Shown: positions 9,875 through 18,715 of the stretch, one piece after another
Numbering within the stretch: the stretch's first letter is position 1
How the letters are laid out: each line of letters starts with the position of its first letter
Assembly: GCA_018824205.1 (NCBI GenBank)
Contig: JAHJGX010000095.1
Coordinates: 1-35,535 of the forward strand
DNA: 35,535 bases
Source of the DNA: a bacterium
Lineage (GTDB): Bacteria > Fidelibacterota > UBA2242
Direction: 5' to 3'
Notes under the pieces: model-generated
The model's database searches: none
What the model was told of the DNA's origin: nothing
Seen by the model: only the letters and a program-made list of their open reading frames with translations
Translations under genes and position numbers: made by a program

Positions 9875-10210
9875 ATGGGCTCTGAGATTTATCAAAAAAT
9901 ATACGGCATTGTAAAACAGATACCCTGCGGTCACGTGGCCACCTACGGGCAAATTGCGATGCTGGCTGGGATTCCCGGACATGCCCGGCAAGTGGGCTAT
10001 GCGATGTATGCTCTTCCTGATGATAGCGATGTTCCCTGGCACCGGGTGATCAATGCCAAAGGCGAAGTCAGCATCCGCTCCGATCCATTCTTCGCTGATA
10101 TTCAACGTCATTTTCTGGAAGCGGAAGGAATCACCTTTGATAAGAAAAACAGAATTCCACTAAAGCAATATCTGTGGCAAAGAATAATACCGATTTACGC
10201 TGATCCATAA
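9875..10210 (+). CDS. Alkyltransferase-like DNA repair protein (MGMT family, Trp for Cys)
   Basis: A 111-residue member of the O6-alkylguanine transferase C-terminal domain family. The DNA-binding helix-turn-helix region (CGHVATYGQIAMLAGIPGHARQVGYAM) and the active-site loop are clear, but the acceptor cysteine of PCHR is Trp55 (PWHRVINAKG). Such ATL proteins cannot remove alkyl groups; known ones bind O6-alkylguanine and hand the lesion to nucleotide excision repair. Length and lack of an N-terminal domain fit ATL. It lies 49 bases after the preceding gene on the same strand. Family confidence is high; the hand-over role is by analogy. Confidence 0.92.
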   Translation: MGSEIYQKIYGIVKQIPCGHVATYGQIAMLAGIPGHARQVGYAMYALPDDSDVPWHRVINAKGEVSIRSDPFFADIQRHFLEAEGITFDKKNRIPLKQYLWQRIIPIYADP

Positions 10211-10335
10211 CACCAAATTAAAACCATAAATACTACAGATAAATTGCCGTGTTTTTCGACTAATTTTGTTGCTGAATTCCTCGTATAAAAACCGTAATAT
10301 TGCTGTGGAATATTAACCAAAATGGACATTGCCAT

Positions 10336-11754
10336 ATGAAAATCCTGCTTGTATCCAGCTCCGTGACCGTATTTGGTTTTGACCGCGTAACCCGGCTTCC
10401 TAACCTTGGTTTGTGTTCCATTGCCGGAAATTATTATTGTCCCGATGACGAAATCAAGGTTCTTGACCTTGTTGTAACAAAAAATCCGGAAAAAACGTTT
10501 TTAGCGACACTTTTGTCATTTCAGCCCGATGTTGTTGATTTCAGTTGTATGATTTTTCAATTTGCAGAAATTGTCCAACTCGCCGGGGTGGTCAAAAATT
10601 TTAATAAAGATATCACAACTATATTGGGTGGATATTATGCAACCATCGATTATGACAATATTCTTAGTTACGATGGTTGCGATACGCTCGATTTTATTAT
10701 TCGCAATGAAAGTGAAACAGTCTTTAACGAATTAATTAGATGCGTCAAATCCGGAATTGGCTTTGAAAACATATCAAGTCTTAGCTATCGGGACAACGGT
10801 CAGATTATACATAATCCCTGTTCGGGAGTTCTGGATATTGATAAATTAACATTGCCAAAACGAAGCGCTAGAATTATCAAAAAGGGCTTCCACTTTTTAG
10901 GAATACCTGCTGATACCGTCGAAACGTCAAGGGGATGTCCCAATAATTGTAAATTCTGTAGTATTCTACAAATGTATGGAACAACATTTCGTAAGTTCAA
11001 AATCGAACGAGTGATCGCCGATATTCAGGATGCAAAAAACCACGGCGCAAAATTAATTCTATTCACCGATGACAATATCACAATCGATGGTAAACGGTAT
11101 ATCGAAATCTGTGACGCAATTATAAATTCGGAATTGAATGACATCATTTATATCACACAGGCCAGTGTTACGGGAATTAAGAAAACACCCGGATTAGCCG
11201 AAAAAATGGCAGAAGCAGGCGTAAAATTTGTATTTCTAGGTATTGAAAATATCGTAAAAGAAAATTTATCCATCGCTGGTAAGTCCAAGCAAAACACCCA
11301 ATCAGATATTCTTGAAGTAGTAAATGACTTTCGGAAATGTGGCGTAATCGTAATTGGCTCATTTATATTAGGAAATCCTAATGATACCAAAGAAACAATG
11401 GATGCAAATTATAAATTTGCCAATGAAATAAACGTCGATATACCCTTTTTCCTCTTATTAACTCCATTTCCAAAAACAAAAATCAGAGAAGAGTTATTAG
11501 AAGCTGGATTAATTACAAACCTTAGCGATTATTCCAAATATGATATGTTTCAGGCAAATGTGAAAACTCATTATCTTTCTTCAGAACGTCTGTTTGAATT
11601 GCGTGAAGAAATATCTTATAAGATTCTCAAAAAACCATCCAGAATTTTACGTTTGATCATTCTGCGACCAAGCTTTCTCTTAAAATTAGCCATTGATCAT
11701 ATTATTCATCATCCGGGAGAACTACTCAATTATATAAAAGGGATGTTTTGGTAA
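10336..11754 (+). CDS. B12-binding-domain radical SAM protein
   Basis: The first 150 or so residues look like a cobalamin-binding Rossmann domain (MKILLVSSSVTVFG, then PDVVDFSCMIFQF and TTILGGYYATIDYDNIL), followed by a radical SAM core with the cluster motif SRGCPNNCKFCS, in which Cys201, Cys205 and Cys208 bind the [4Fe-4S] cluster. Further on are FTDDNITI, KFVFLGIEN and GSFILGNPNDTKETM, typical of the class B methylase/cyclase-like group. The last 60 residues are hydrophobic and basic. Such enzymes methylate unreactive carbons or rearrange lipids and cofactors; the substrate cannot be guessed, and no biosynthetic neighbours are present. I start at ATG 10336; an in-frame ATG-like start at 10300 would add 12 residues without homology. 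Confidence 0.88.
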   Translation: MKILLVSSSVTVFGFDRVTRLPNLGLCSIAGNYYCPDDEIKVLDLVVTKNPEKTFLATLLSFQPDVVDFSCMIFQFAEIVQLAGVVKNFNKDITTILGGYYATIDYDNILSYDGCDTLDFIIRNESETVFNELIRCVKSGIGFENISSLSYRDNGQIIHNPCSGVLDIDKLTLPKRSARIIKKGFHFLGIPADTVETSRGCPNNCKFCSILQMYGTTFRKFKIERVIADIQDAKNHGAKLILFTDDNITIDGKRYIEICDAIINSELNDIIYITQASVTGIKKTPGLAEKMAEAGVKFVFLGIENIVKENLSIAGKSKQNTQSDILEVVNDFRKCGVIVIGSFILGNPNDTKETMDANYKFANEINVDIPFFLLLTPFPKTKIREELLEAGLITNLSDYSKYDMFQANVKTHYLSSERLFELREEISYKILKKPSRILRLIILRPSFLLKLAIDHIIHHPGELLNYIKGMFW

Positions 11755-11946
11755 AAACCACCAACTACAAAACTTTATCACTACTTTATCATGAACTGTT
11801 TGCACTCTGCTGGGAGGTTCGCCTGTTAAAAGTATCATTATTCGAAATGCCCGTCGTCACGATTCATTTACCCGGCACTTGGTTTAGACGGAATTCATCC
11901 GTAGATTAGTACGGCTACATAACTAATATCAACAATAAGGTTCTTC

Positions 11947-13788
11947 ATGGTTATCAAATTAAAAAATATATCGATGATTATCGGACTGTTATTTTTATCA
12001 ATCACATCGATTGCCGAGCAAGCGCCGAAATATGAATTCCGGGCGGCCTGGATAGCGACTGTTCTGCGACTCGATTGGCCGAAATCATCAACAGTATCCA
12101 TCCAGAAATCTCAATTAATCAGCATTCTTGATGGTATGCAAAAAGCCAATATGAATGCTGCAATTTTTCAGATCAGGCCTGTTTGCGATGCGTTTTATGC
12201 TTCGGAAATTGAACCCTGGTCTAACTGGTTGACCGGCACCGAAGGTCAGGCGCCGAATCCGTACTACGACCCTTTGGTATTTGCCATTGAAGAAGCCCAT
12301 AAACGCGGCATCGAACTGCACGCCTGGTTTAATCCTTACCGTGCAAAAAAGGGAAGCAGTGACGGTACTTCTGCCGACCATGTTTTTAATAAACATCCAG
12401 AGTGGATTCTGGCAGTTGGTAGTAAAACAAGTGCTGATAATATTTATTATGCTCTGGATGAACAAGAAACTGAAGACCGTAAAGCGACGGATTATATCCT
12501 GAATCCCGGTATGGCCGTTGTCCGCGAATATGTTCTCAGTGTTGTAATGGATGTTGTCAATCGCTACGATATTGATGGTGTTCACATGGACGATTATTTT
12601 TATCCCTACAGTGGTATCAACAATGAAGATCAGGCCACATTTGCAGCGGAAAACCGCGGATTCACTGATATCGGGGACTGGCGTCGAGACAATGTAAATC
12701 TGTTGATTGAATCAATTTATGACAGTATCAAAGCAGTAAAACCCAATGTAAAATTCGGCATGAGCCCTTTTGGTATCTGGAAAAGCGGTGTTCCCTCCGG
12801 CATTGTAGGAACGAGTTCATATAGTGCCATTTATTGTGATCCGGTCGCGTGGCTGGACGGCCAATATATTGACTACCTGACACCCCAATTATACTGGCCT
12901 TTTGAAGGTGGTCAGGATTATGGATTATTAATGCCGTGGTGGGCCGATCAGGCTAAAATAAACAGCCGACACCTGTATACCGGAAATGCCCCATATCGTA
13001 TTACCGACGAGCTTCATAATTGGGATGCTGACGAGTTACCCCATCAGATACAACTCAACAGAAATACTGAGGGATGCTATGGAAATGTGTATTTTCGAGT
13101 AACTCTTGGTGTTCTAGACAATCCCAAAGGTTTTCTCGACTCACTTAAAACCAATTATTATAAGTATCCGGCCCTGACGCCGCAAATGAGTTGGATTGAC
13201 AGTATTCCTCCAATCGATCCGACATGGGTTGATGTTGCCGAAAGCGATGGAAAAGCGATTATTCGCTGGGGACACGATCTGCCTACGAAATCTGATGACG
13301 AACCCTATCGATACATCATCTATAAATGGCCCGATAGCGATCTGACTGACATTACTAATCCCGAATACATTTACACTATCACGACACCTTCAGATCCGGA
13401 TAGTGTCACCGATGGAAATTACAGCGGTTATATCTATGGTGTCGCAGCCCTTGACCGTCTGAATAATGAAAGCAATGTCGTTACCAGTACGGGATTGGCT
13501 ATTCAACCCTCTGAAAAATTACCGGAAGGTTTTCATCTGTTTCAAAACTTCCCCAACCCCTTTAATCCATCTACGACTATTGTTTTTGATGTGCCAAAGG
13601 ATGATTTCATTACCCTTAGTATTTACAATCTTCGGGGACAACTGCTTGAAACTCTTGTCGACGAATTTAAAACCACCGGTAGGCATACAGTAGAATGGAA
13701 TGCTGGCCAAATGAATTCCGGTGTCTATCTATATAAACTTCAGTCTTCGGGAATGACAATAGTGAAAAAGTGTATTTTAATGAAATAA
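11947..13788 (+). CDS. Exported GHL10/DUF187 glycoside hydrolase-like protein with sorting domain
   Basis: A 613-residue secreted protein. A signal peptide (MVIKLKNISMIIGLLFLSITSIA) is followed by a TIM-barrel of the GHL10 (DUF187, YngK-like) family: EFRAAWIATVLRLDWP, MNAAIFQIRPVCDAFY, GIELHAWFNPYRA, ILNPGMAVVREYVLSVVMDVVNRYDIDGVHMDDYFYPY and YIDYLTPQLYWPF. The Asp-rich VHMDDYFYPY is the usual active-site region. An Ig/fibronectin-like stretch covers about residues 420-520, and the C-terminal sorting domain begins at about 535 (FPNPFNPSTT...GVYLYKLQSSG...KKCILMK). Relatives act on peptidoglycan-like or other glycans at the cell surface. The ATG at 11947 has AAGG 8-9 bases upstream. Confidence 0.88.
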   Translation: MVIKLKNISMIIGLLFLSITSIAEQAPKYEFRAAWIATVLRLDWPKSSTVSIQKSQLISILDGMQKANMNAAIFQIRPVCDAFYASEIEPWSNWLTGTEGQAPNPYYDPLVFAIEEAHKRGIELHAWFNPYRAKKGSSDGTSADHVFNKHPEWILAVGSKTSADNIYYALDEQETEDRKATDYILNPGMAVVREYVLSVVMDVVNRYDIDGVHMDDYFYPYSGINNEDQATFAAENRGFTDIGDWRRDNVNLLIESIYDSIKAVKPNVKFGMSPFGIWKSGVPSGIVGTSSYSAIYCDPVAWLDGQYIDYLTPQLYWPFEGGQDYGLLMPWWADQAKINSRHLYTGNAPYRITDELHNWDADELPHQIQLNRNTEGCYGNVYFRVTLGVLDNPKGFLDSLKTNYYKYPALTPQMSWIDSIPPIDPTWVDVAESDGKAIIRWGHDLPTKSDDEPYRYIIYKWPDSDLTDITNPEYIYTITTPSDPDSVTDGNYSGYIYGVAALDRLNNESNVVTSTGLAIQPSEKLPEGFHLFQNFPNPFNPSTTIVFDVPKDDFITLSIYNLRGQLLETLVDEFKTTGRHTVEWNAGQMNSGVYLYKLQSSGMTIVKKCILMK

Positions 13789-13805
13789 AGATATAGGAGT
13801 TGATC

Positions 13806-14114
13806 ATGGAGATATCAAAACATAAGATTTTTAAATTCATTCCAGTCACTCTGATTTTCCTGTTTATCCTGCTTGCATTATCGGCCTGTCTGCCCGGCGA
13901 CGGCGCCCGGACAATTGTAAAACCGGCCGGCTTTTTCACCGGCGTTTGGCACGGCTGGATTGCACCAATTTCCTTAATTGTCGGTATTTTAAATCCGGTA
14001 ATCCGTATCTATGAGACATATAACACCGGTTGGTGGTATGACCTCGGTTTCTATATCGCCATCATCAGCGGTTTTGGCGGTATTTCATTTATGCGAAAAA
14101 AACGTGACAAATAA
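13806..14114 (+). CDS. Small lipoprotein/membrane protein
   Basis: A 102-residue protein with a hydrophobic N-terminal segment ending in a lipobox (ALSACLPGDG), then GFFTGVWHGWIAPISLIVGIL, and a second hydrophobic stretch near the end (LGFYIAIISGFGGISF) followed by a basic tail (MRKKRDK). I recognise the F-x-x-G-x-W-H-G-x-I-A pattern from small conserved bacterial membrane proteins of unknown function, but no function can be assigned. The ATG at 13806 has AGGAG 6 bases upstream and is preferred over TTG 13800. It lies 17 bases after the GHL10 gene and 26 before the flavodoxin, so may be cotranscribed with both. Confidence 0.8.
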   Translation: MEISKHKIFKFIPVTLIFLFILLALSACLPGDGARTIVKPAGFFTGVWHGWIAPISLIVGILNPVIRIYETYNTGWWYDLGFYIAIISGFGGISFMRKKRDK

Positions 14115-14140
14115 ACAGGCATTCGGTTGGAGATAACATA

Positions 14141-14653
14141 ATGAAAACAATGATCATTTACGATTCAGTGTTTGGCAATACGGAAAAGGTTGCCAAAATT
14201 ATGGGGGAAGCGCTTGGGTCGCCGGAAGAGGTCAAGGTCCTGCGGGTTACCGACGTAAAACCGGAACAGTTAACCGGGCTGAATATCCTGGTTGTCGGCT
14301 CTCCGACCCGTGGATTCAAAGCGACTCCGGCAATTAATTCCTTTCTTGGAAAAATCCCGGCCGGCGCATTGAATGGCGTCAATGTTGCGGCATTCGATAC
14401 CCGTATGTCGATCAAAGACGTAAACTCGGCGATACTGACTTTTTTCGTAAAAATATTTGGTTATGCTGCGGAACCCATCGCTGCCAAACTTCAGAAGAAA
14501 CAGGGAAATCTGTCACTTCCACCGGAGGGATTCATCGTCATAGGCACCGAAGGTCCCCTGAAAGAGGGTGAAATCGAACGAGCGACCGAATGGGCAGAAC
14601 AAATCAAAAAAAACGACCGAAAATTCAATCTGAACCACATTCAGACTGAATAA
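14141..14653 (+). CDS. Flavodoxin family protein
   Basis: A 170-residue FMN-binding electron carrier or flavodoxin-like oxidoreductase of the cytoplasm. The phosphate-binding loop is at the N-terminus (IIYDSVFGNTEKVAK) and the second flavin loop follows (VVGSPTRGFKATPA); AFDTRMS and VIGTEGPLKEGE are also typical of this short flavodoxin group. The ribosome-binding site GGAGA stands 7 bases before the ATG. It follows the small lipoprotein closely and is followed by a promoter-like sequence, suggesting it ends a transcript. Electron partners cannot be named from context. Confidence 0.9.
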   Translation: MKTMIIYDSVFGNTEKVAKIMGEALGSPEEVKVLRVTDVKPEQLTGLNILVVGSPTRGFKATPAINSFLGKIPAGALNGVNVAAFDTRMSIKDVNSAILTFFVKIFGYAAEPIAAKLQKKQGNLSLPPEGFIVIGTEGPLKEGEIERATEWAEQIKKNDRKFNLNHIQTE

Positions 14654-14674
14654 CGAATTTTAAGATGTTCTGCA

Positions 14675-14702
14675 TTGACGGAAAAATAAAAATCCGTAAA
14701 TT
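14675..14702 (+). promoter_or_regulatory. Promoter before the HAD hydrolase
   Basis: TTGACG (14675-14680), 16-base spacer, TAAATT (14697-14702), about 40 bases before the GTG start. The same TAAATT -10 appears before the tRNA gene at 21780, which makes it more credible. Confidence 0.45.
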
Positions 14703-14741
14703 ATTTCCGAGATTTTAGTGTAATTTGGAGTAAGACTTTTC

Positions 14742-15371
14742 GTGAAATACAAACTTGTTATTTTTGATTTTGATGGAACTCTTGCCAACTCCTTTCCCTG
14801 GCTGACAAAGATTGTCAACAAGGTTGCTGAAAAATTTCAATTCCGTCCGATTAACCAGAGTGAACACGGCCTACTGCGAAATTACGATGCAACGAAGTTA
14901 CTTAAACATCTTGGTTTACCACTTTGGAAAGCGCCACTGCTTGGAAGCCACATGCGCAAATTGATGGCTGATGACATTCATACAATTCCCCTGTTTGACG
15001 GCATCGATACTTTATTGCGAAAATTAGCACACAACAAGATCAAACTGGCCGTTGTCAGCTCAAATTCGGTCGAAAACATCGGTCAGGTTTTGGGGCAGGA
15101 ACTGATGTCTCTGATTAGCCAATTCGAATGTGGCGTGTCGATATTCGGAAAAGGACTCAAACTGCGCAAAGTACTGGCAAAAAGCGGAATCCCGGAAACA
15201 GAATCCATCTATATCGGCGACGAAATCAGGGACATTGACGCGGCCAATCATATCGGTATCTCATCGGGCGCCGTCTCATGGGGATATAATACCGTTGAAT
15301 CCTTACAGGCCCGCCGTCCGTCTGAACTGTTTTCCTCAGTTGAAGACCTGGCAAAAAAAATACTTTCCTGA
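14742..15371 (+). CDS. HAD-family phosphatase (phosphoglycolate phosphatase-like)
   Basis: A 209-residue haloacid dehalogenase-superfamily hydrolase. Motif I is VIFDFDGTLANS (Asp9 nucleophile, Asp11 acid/base), motif II is AVVSSNS, the motif III lysine is near GKGLKLRKVL, and motif IV is YIGDEIRDIDAA. An all-helical cap lies between motifs I and II, as in HAD subfamily IA. Relatives remove phosphate from small metabolites such as phosphoglycolate; the substrate here is not evident. It starts with GTG at 14742, giving MKYKLVIFDFDGT, the expected beginning. It stands between the flavodoxin and nadC, with non-coding DNA of about 90 and 140 bases on either side. Confidence 0.88.
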   Translation: MKYKLVIFDFDGTLANSFPWLTKIVNKVAEKFQFRPINQSEHGLLRNYDATKLLKHLGLPLWKAPLLGSHMRKLMADDIHTIPLFDGIDTLLRKLAHNKIKLAVVSSNSVENIGQVLGQELMSLISQFECGVSIFGKGLKLRKVLAKSGIPETESIYIGDEIRDIDAANHIGISSGAVSWGYNTVESLQARRPSELFSSVEDLAKKILS

Positions 15372-15514
15372 ACTTCTAAAAAATACCCGACTGCTCTACT
15401 CTTCCAATTTTGTAAAATTAACGTAAACGAACGGGATAACGCTAAAATTCTCATTATTTTTTTGTAAATTACCTTTGTAATCACAGACTATACAGATAGA
15501 AAAAGGATTTAAGT

Positions 15515-16468
15515 TTGGATCAAATAAACAGAGACAATGTCATTCGGAATGCCTTTGATGCCGCCGACGAACTTGATCTGAGCCGCTCATCGTATCGGGA
15601 CACTGTTAATAGTTTTTTAAAAAAAATGATTGACGAAGACGTAGACAGCGGCGATGTATCGTTGATACCTCGGCAGTCATATGAATCCGCCCTGAAAGCC
15701 AAAATTATTGCCAAATCCCCGGCAGTTATAGCCGGATTGGACGAAACAATCTATTTTGCATCTCGCCATGATCTCCAGATACAGTCTGATTTTAAAAACG
15801 GTGATCTTGTGAAGTCCGGAGATATTTTACTTCGGGTTACCGGCAAAGCCGCCGAAATTTTGACCCTTGAACGCAGTATCCTGAATATTCTGCAACGTTT
15901 GAGTGGCATAGCCACAACTACTAAATCCTACGTGGATACTATCGCCGGTACCAACACATTTATTGTCGGCACCCGAAAGACATTGTGGGGCCTCCTGGAC
16001 AAACATGCCATTCAGTGTGGCGGCGGACTGACTCATCGTTTGGGACTTCACGATGCCGCCATGTTGAAGGAAAACCACCTCGCAGTTCTGCGAAATTCAG
16101 ACAATCCCGATGCATTGCGGAACGCGGTAACCCAGATGATATCCGCATATCCGTACCTGCGATTTATCGAAATCGAAGTCAGTAATGCGGATGAATTTCG
16201 GGCTATTCTCGGCTATCTTAAAAATATCACCGCCCCCTTCCCGTTTGTCATCATGTTTGATCATTTTGAGCCGGATCAAATCCATACTCTCATCAATGAA
16301 GCCAAATCTAAAAAACTATACAACCATATCCTTTTTGAAGCATCCGGTAATATTACGCTGGACACCATCAGATCATTTGCAGAAAGCGGTGTTGATGTTA
16401 TTTCAGTTGGTGCTCTGACGCATTCGGTAACCAGTGCGGATTTTAGTCTGCTTATTGAATCAAACTAA
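15515..16468 (+). CDS. nadC: Nicotinate-nucleotide pyrophosphorylase (carboxylating)
   Basis: Converts quinolinate and PRPP into nicotinate mononucleotide in NAD synthesis. The sequence fits over its length: DEDVDSGDVSL, ERSILNILQRLSGIAT, GTRKTLWGLLDK, GGGLTHRLGLHDAAMLKENHL, IEIEVSN, FEASGNITLDTIRSFAESGVDVISVGALTHS. The usual TRKT-x-PGLR loop reads TRKTLWGLLDK, a variant I have seen in archaeal and related bacterial NadC. The TTG start at 15515 is preceded by AAAAGGA. At 317 residues it has an N-terminal extension of about 30 residues over common NadC. The desulfurase-SelD gene follows 9 bases later; in many bacteria a NifS-type gene lies beside nadA/B/C, to serve the Fe-S cluster of NadA. 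Confidence 0.93.
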   Translation: MDQINRDNVIRNAFDAADELDLSRSSYRDTVNSFLKKMIDEDVDSGDVSLIPRQSYESALKAKIIAKSPAVIAGLDETIYFASRHDLQIQSDFKNGDLVKSGDILLRVTGKAAEILTLERSILNILQRLSGIATTTKSYVDTIAGTNTFIVGTRKTLWGLLDKHAIQCGGGLTHRLGLHDAAMLKENHLAVLRNSDNPDALRNAVTQMISAYPYLRFIEIEVSNADEFRAILGYLKNITAPFPFVIMFDHFEPDQIHTLINEAKSKKLYNHILFEASGNITLDTIRSFAESGVDVISVGALTHSVTSADFSLLIESN

Positions 16469-16477
16469 ATCCTGATT

Positions 16478-18682
16478 ATGAAAAACAAACCAATTTATCT
16501 TGATCATAATGCGAGCACTCCCTTGCTACCCGAAGTTGTCCAGGCGATGCTGCCCTTCCTGAAAAATCATTATGGAAATCCATCCAGCAGTCATCCTTAT
16601 GGCCAAACCGGAAAGAAAGCCATAGAAGACGCCCGATTACAATTGGCTGCCCTCCTGAATTGTGTTCCGGAGGAAATTATTTTCACCAGTGGCGGCAGCG
16701 AGTCCAATAACATGGCCATTAAAGGGATTGCCGACCTGAATGGTACCGGGCATATTATTACCAGCACAATTGAACATCCGGCCGTGATGGAAGTGTGCCG
16801 ATACCTGGAAAAGAAGGGATTTTCCGTCACTTATTTACCGGTTGATGAATCGGGAATGGTGAGTGCGGATTCCCTACGAAAAGCGATTCGCAGTGACACG
16901 TTTCTGATCACAATTATGCTGGCCAACAATGAAGTAGGAACAATTCAGTCAATCCGCGAAATTGCCCAAATCGCACATGAAAAGAAGTGTCTTATACATA
17001 CAGATGCTGCTCAGGCAGTCGGAAAAATTCATGTGGATGTCCAGGAACTTGGCGTCGATTTGCTGTCAGTTGCCGGTCATAAAATGAATGCTCCCAAAGG
17101 AGTCGGCGCACTCTATATAAAAACCGGTGTGAAAATCAGTCCGCTGATCCATGGCGCCGGACACGAGCACGGACTACGACCGGGTACCGAAAATGTTCTT
17201 GAAATTGTCGGCCTGGGAACCGCAGTAAAAATATTCCATCAAAATGAAACCAAAATTATCTCCGAATTGACAATGTATGGCGACCAATTCTGGAACAAGC
17301 TAAAATCCGAATTACCGGAAATTCAACTAAACGGTCCAGCAGACCATAAATTACCGAATACCGTGAATGTCTATTTCCCCGGTATTGATGCCAATACGTT
17401 GCTGGATAATTTGCCGGACATTGCCGCATCCGCCGGCGCCGCCTGTCATGCTGACAGCGTTGAACCGTCCCATGTACTCAAGGCCATGGGTTTCAGGGAC
17501 GAGCGAATTCTTGGCAGTATCCGGTTTTCCGTCGGCAGAACCACCACTGCGGAAGACATTGATTTGGCTGTTTTAAAAATCGCCGAATCTTATCAACATT
17601 TATCAAAAAACCCGCTGACCGAAATTTTACTTAATGATTATTCTGATATTCGACTCACGCAGTACACCCATGGTCTGGGCTGCGCCTGCAAAATCAGGCC
17701 TCAGAATCTGGAAAAAATACTAAAGAAATTCAAGGCACTTCCTTCCGAATTTACACAGGTCGGTTTTGAAACATCCGATGATGCTGCAGTCTATCGTCTG
17801 AACGATGATATATCCATCGTTTCAACGGTTGATTTTTTCACTCCTATCGTCGATAATCCTTTTGATTTCGGCCGCATTGCCGCCGCTAATTCGCTTAGTG
17901 ATATCTACGCGATGGGTGCTAAGCCGTTGTTTGCATTGAATGTAGCAGCTTTTCCTGAGAAACGCCTACCCATTAGCGTCCTCGAACAAATTTTAGCCGG
18001 CGCTCAGGAAATCGCCCGGGAAGCAGGGATTCCAATTTTAGGCGGCCATACAATTGAAGACAATGAACCGAAATTTGGTCTGGCGGTTACCGGAATCGTG
18101 CATCCTGATAAAATCTGGCGTAATACCGGGGCACAACCTGGTGATGTCTTGATATTGACAAAACCCATTGGCCTGGGTATTTTAGCAACGGCCTTGAAAC
18201 GAGGTTTATTAAGCGATAGTATCAAAGACCTGATTATATCAATTATGAGCGAGTTAAATTCCAAGTCCGCTGAAATTATTCGTCGATATCCGGTGCACGC
18301 GTGCACTGATGTCACCGGATTCGGACTTCTGGGCCATTTATGGGAAATGCTCAACGATGGTACAATTTCTGCCACAGTACAATATTCCCGGGTTCCGGTA
18401 ATTCCGGACACGATCAATATGATCCGGCGTGATGTCATCCCCGGGGGTACCGATGCAAATTTGGAATATTTAAAGGATAAAATTGTCTGGAAAAAAAGCA
18501 CTTCCCGGATCACCAAGATTGTTCTGTCCGATGCCCAGACATCGGGCGGTTTACTGGTTGCGATCCCGGAACCAGATGCCGAACAAATGGTAAAAGAACT
18601 GCAACAAAAGGGAATTCTGAACGCTACCCGGATCGGGTACTTTGAAAAAACAGAGATTCCAAAGATTTATGTTGTTGATTAA
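16478..18682 (+). CDS. Cysteine desulfurase-selenophosphate synthetase fusion (NifS-SelD)
   Basis: A single 734-residue chain joining two enzymes. Residues 1 to about 380 are a class V PLP cysteine desulfurase: YLDHNASTPL, FTSGGSESNN, STIEHPA, HTDAAQAVGK, the PLP lysine Lys202 in AGHKMNAPKG, and the sulfur-accepting Cys323 in ASAGAACHADSVEPSHVL. Residues about 395-734 are SelD: the catalytic loop HGLGCACKI with Cys402 and Lys405 (equivalents of E. coli Cys17 and Lys20), SDDAAVYR, NSLSDIYAMGAKPLFALN, GGHTIEDNEPKFGL and DVTGFGLLGHL. The desulfurase half can release selenium from selenocysteine or supply it as a persulfide, and the SelD half phosphorylates selenide using ATP, so the fusion could channel toxic selenide. 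No stop or frameshift separates the halves. Such fusions are known but rare. Confidence 0.95.
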   Translation: MKNKPIYLDHNASTPLLPEVVQAMLPFLKNHYGNPSSSHPYGQTGKKAIEDARLQLAALLNCVPEEIIFTSGGSESNNMAIKGIADLNGTGHIITSTIEHPAVMEVCRYLEKKGFSVTYLPVDESGMVSADSLRKAIRSDTFLITIMLANNEVGTIQSIREIAQIAHEKKCLIHTDAAQAVGKIHVDVQELGVDLLSVAGHKMNAPKGVGALYIKTGVKISPLIHGAGHEHGLRPGTENVLEIVGLGTAVKIFHQNETKIISELTMYGDQFWNKLKSELPEIQLNGPADHKLPNTVNVYFPGIDANTLLDNLPDIAASAGAACHADSVEPSHVLKAMGFRDERILGSIRFSVGRTTTAEDIDLAVLKIAESYQHLSKNPLTEILLNDYSDIRLTQYTHGLGCACKIRPQNLEKILKKFKALPSEFTQVGFETSDDAAVYRLNDDISIVSTVDFFTPIVDNPFDFGRIAAANSLSDIYAMGAKPLFALNVAAFPEKRLPISVLEQILAGAQEIAREAGIPILGGHTIEDNEPKFGLAVTGIVHPDKIWRNTGAQPGDVLILTKPIGLGILATALKRGLLSDSIKDLIISIMSELNSKSAEIIRRYPVHACTDVTGFGLLGHLWEMLNDGTISATVQYSRVPVIPDTINMIRRDVIPGGTDANLEYLKDKIVWKKSTSRITKIVLSDAQTSGGLLVAIPEPDAEQMVKELQQKGILNATRIGYFEKTEIPKIYVVD

Positions 18683-18715
18683 CGAGACTTCTGTAACTTT
18701 AAAAATCAAGAGATT

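Noticed and set aside
12115-12585. 156-codon open frame opposite the GHL10 gene
   Set aside because: It is a reverse-strand shadow of a clear gene with family motifs, and its translation is low in recognisable features.
18004-18516. 170-codon open frame opposite the SelD half of the fusion
   Set aside because: It lies entirely under conserved SelD motifs on the other strand and shows no motif of its own.
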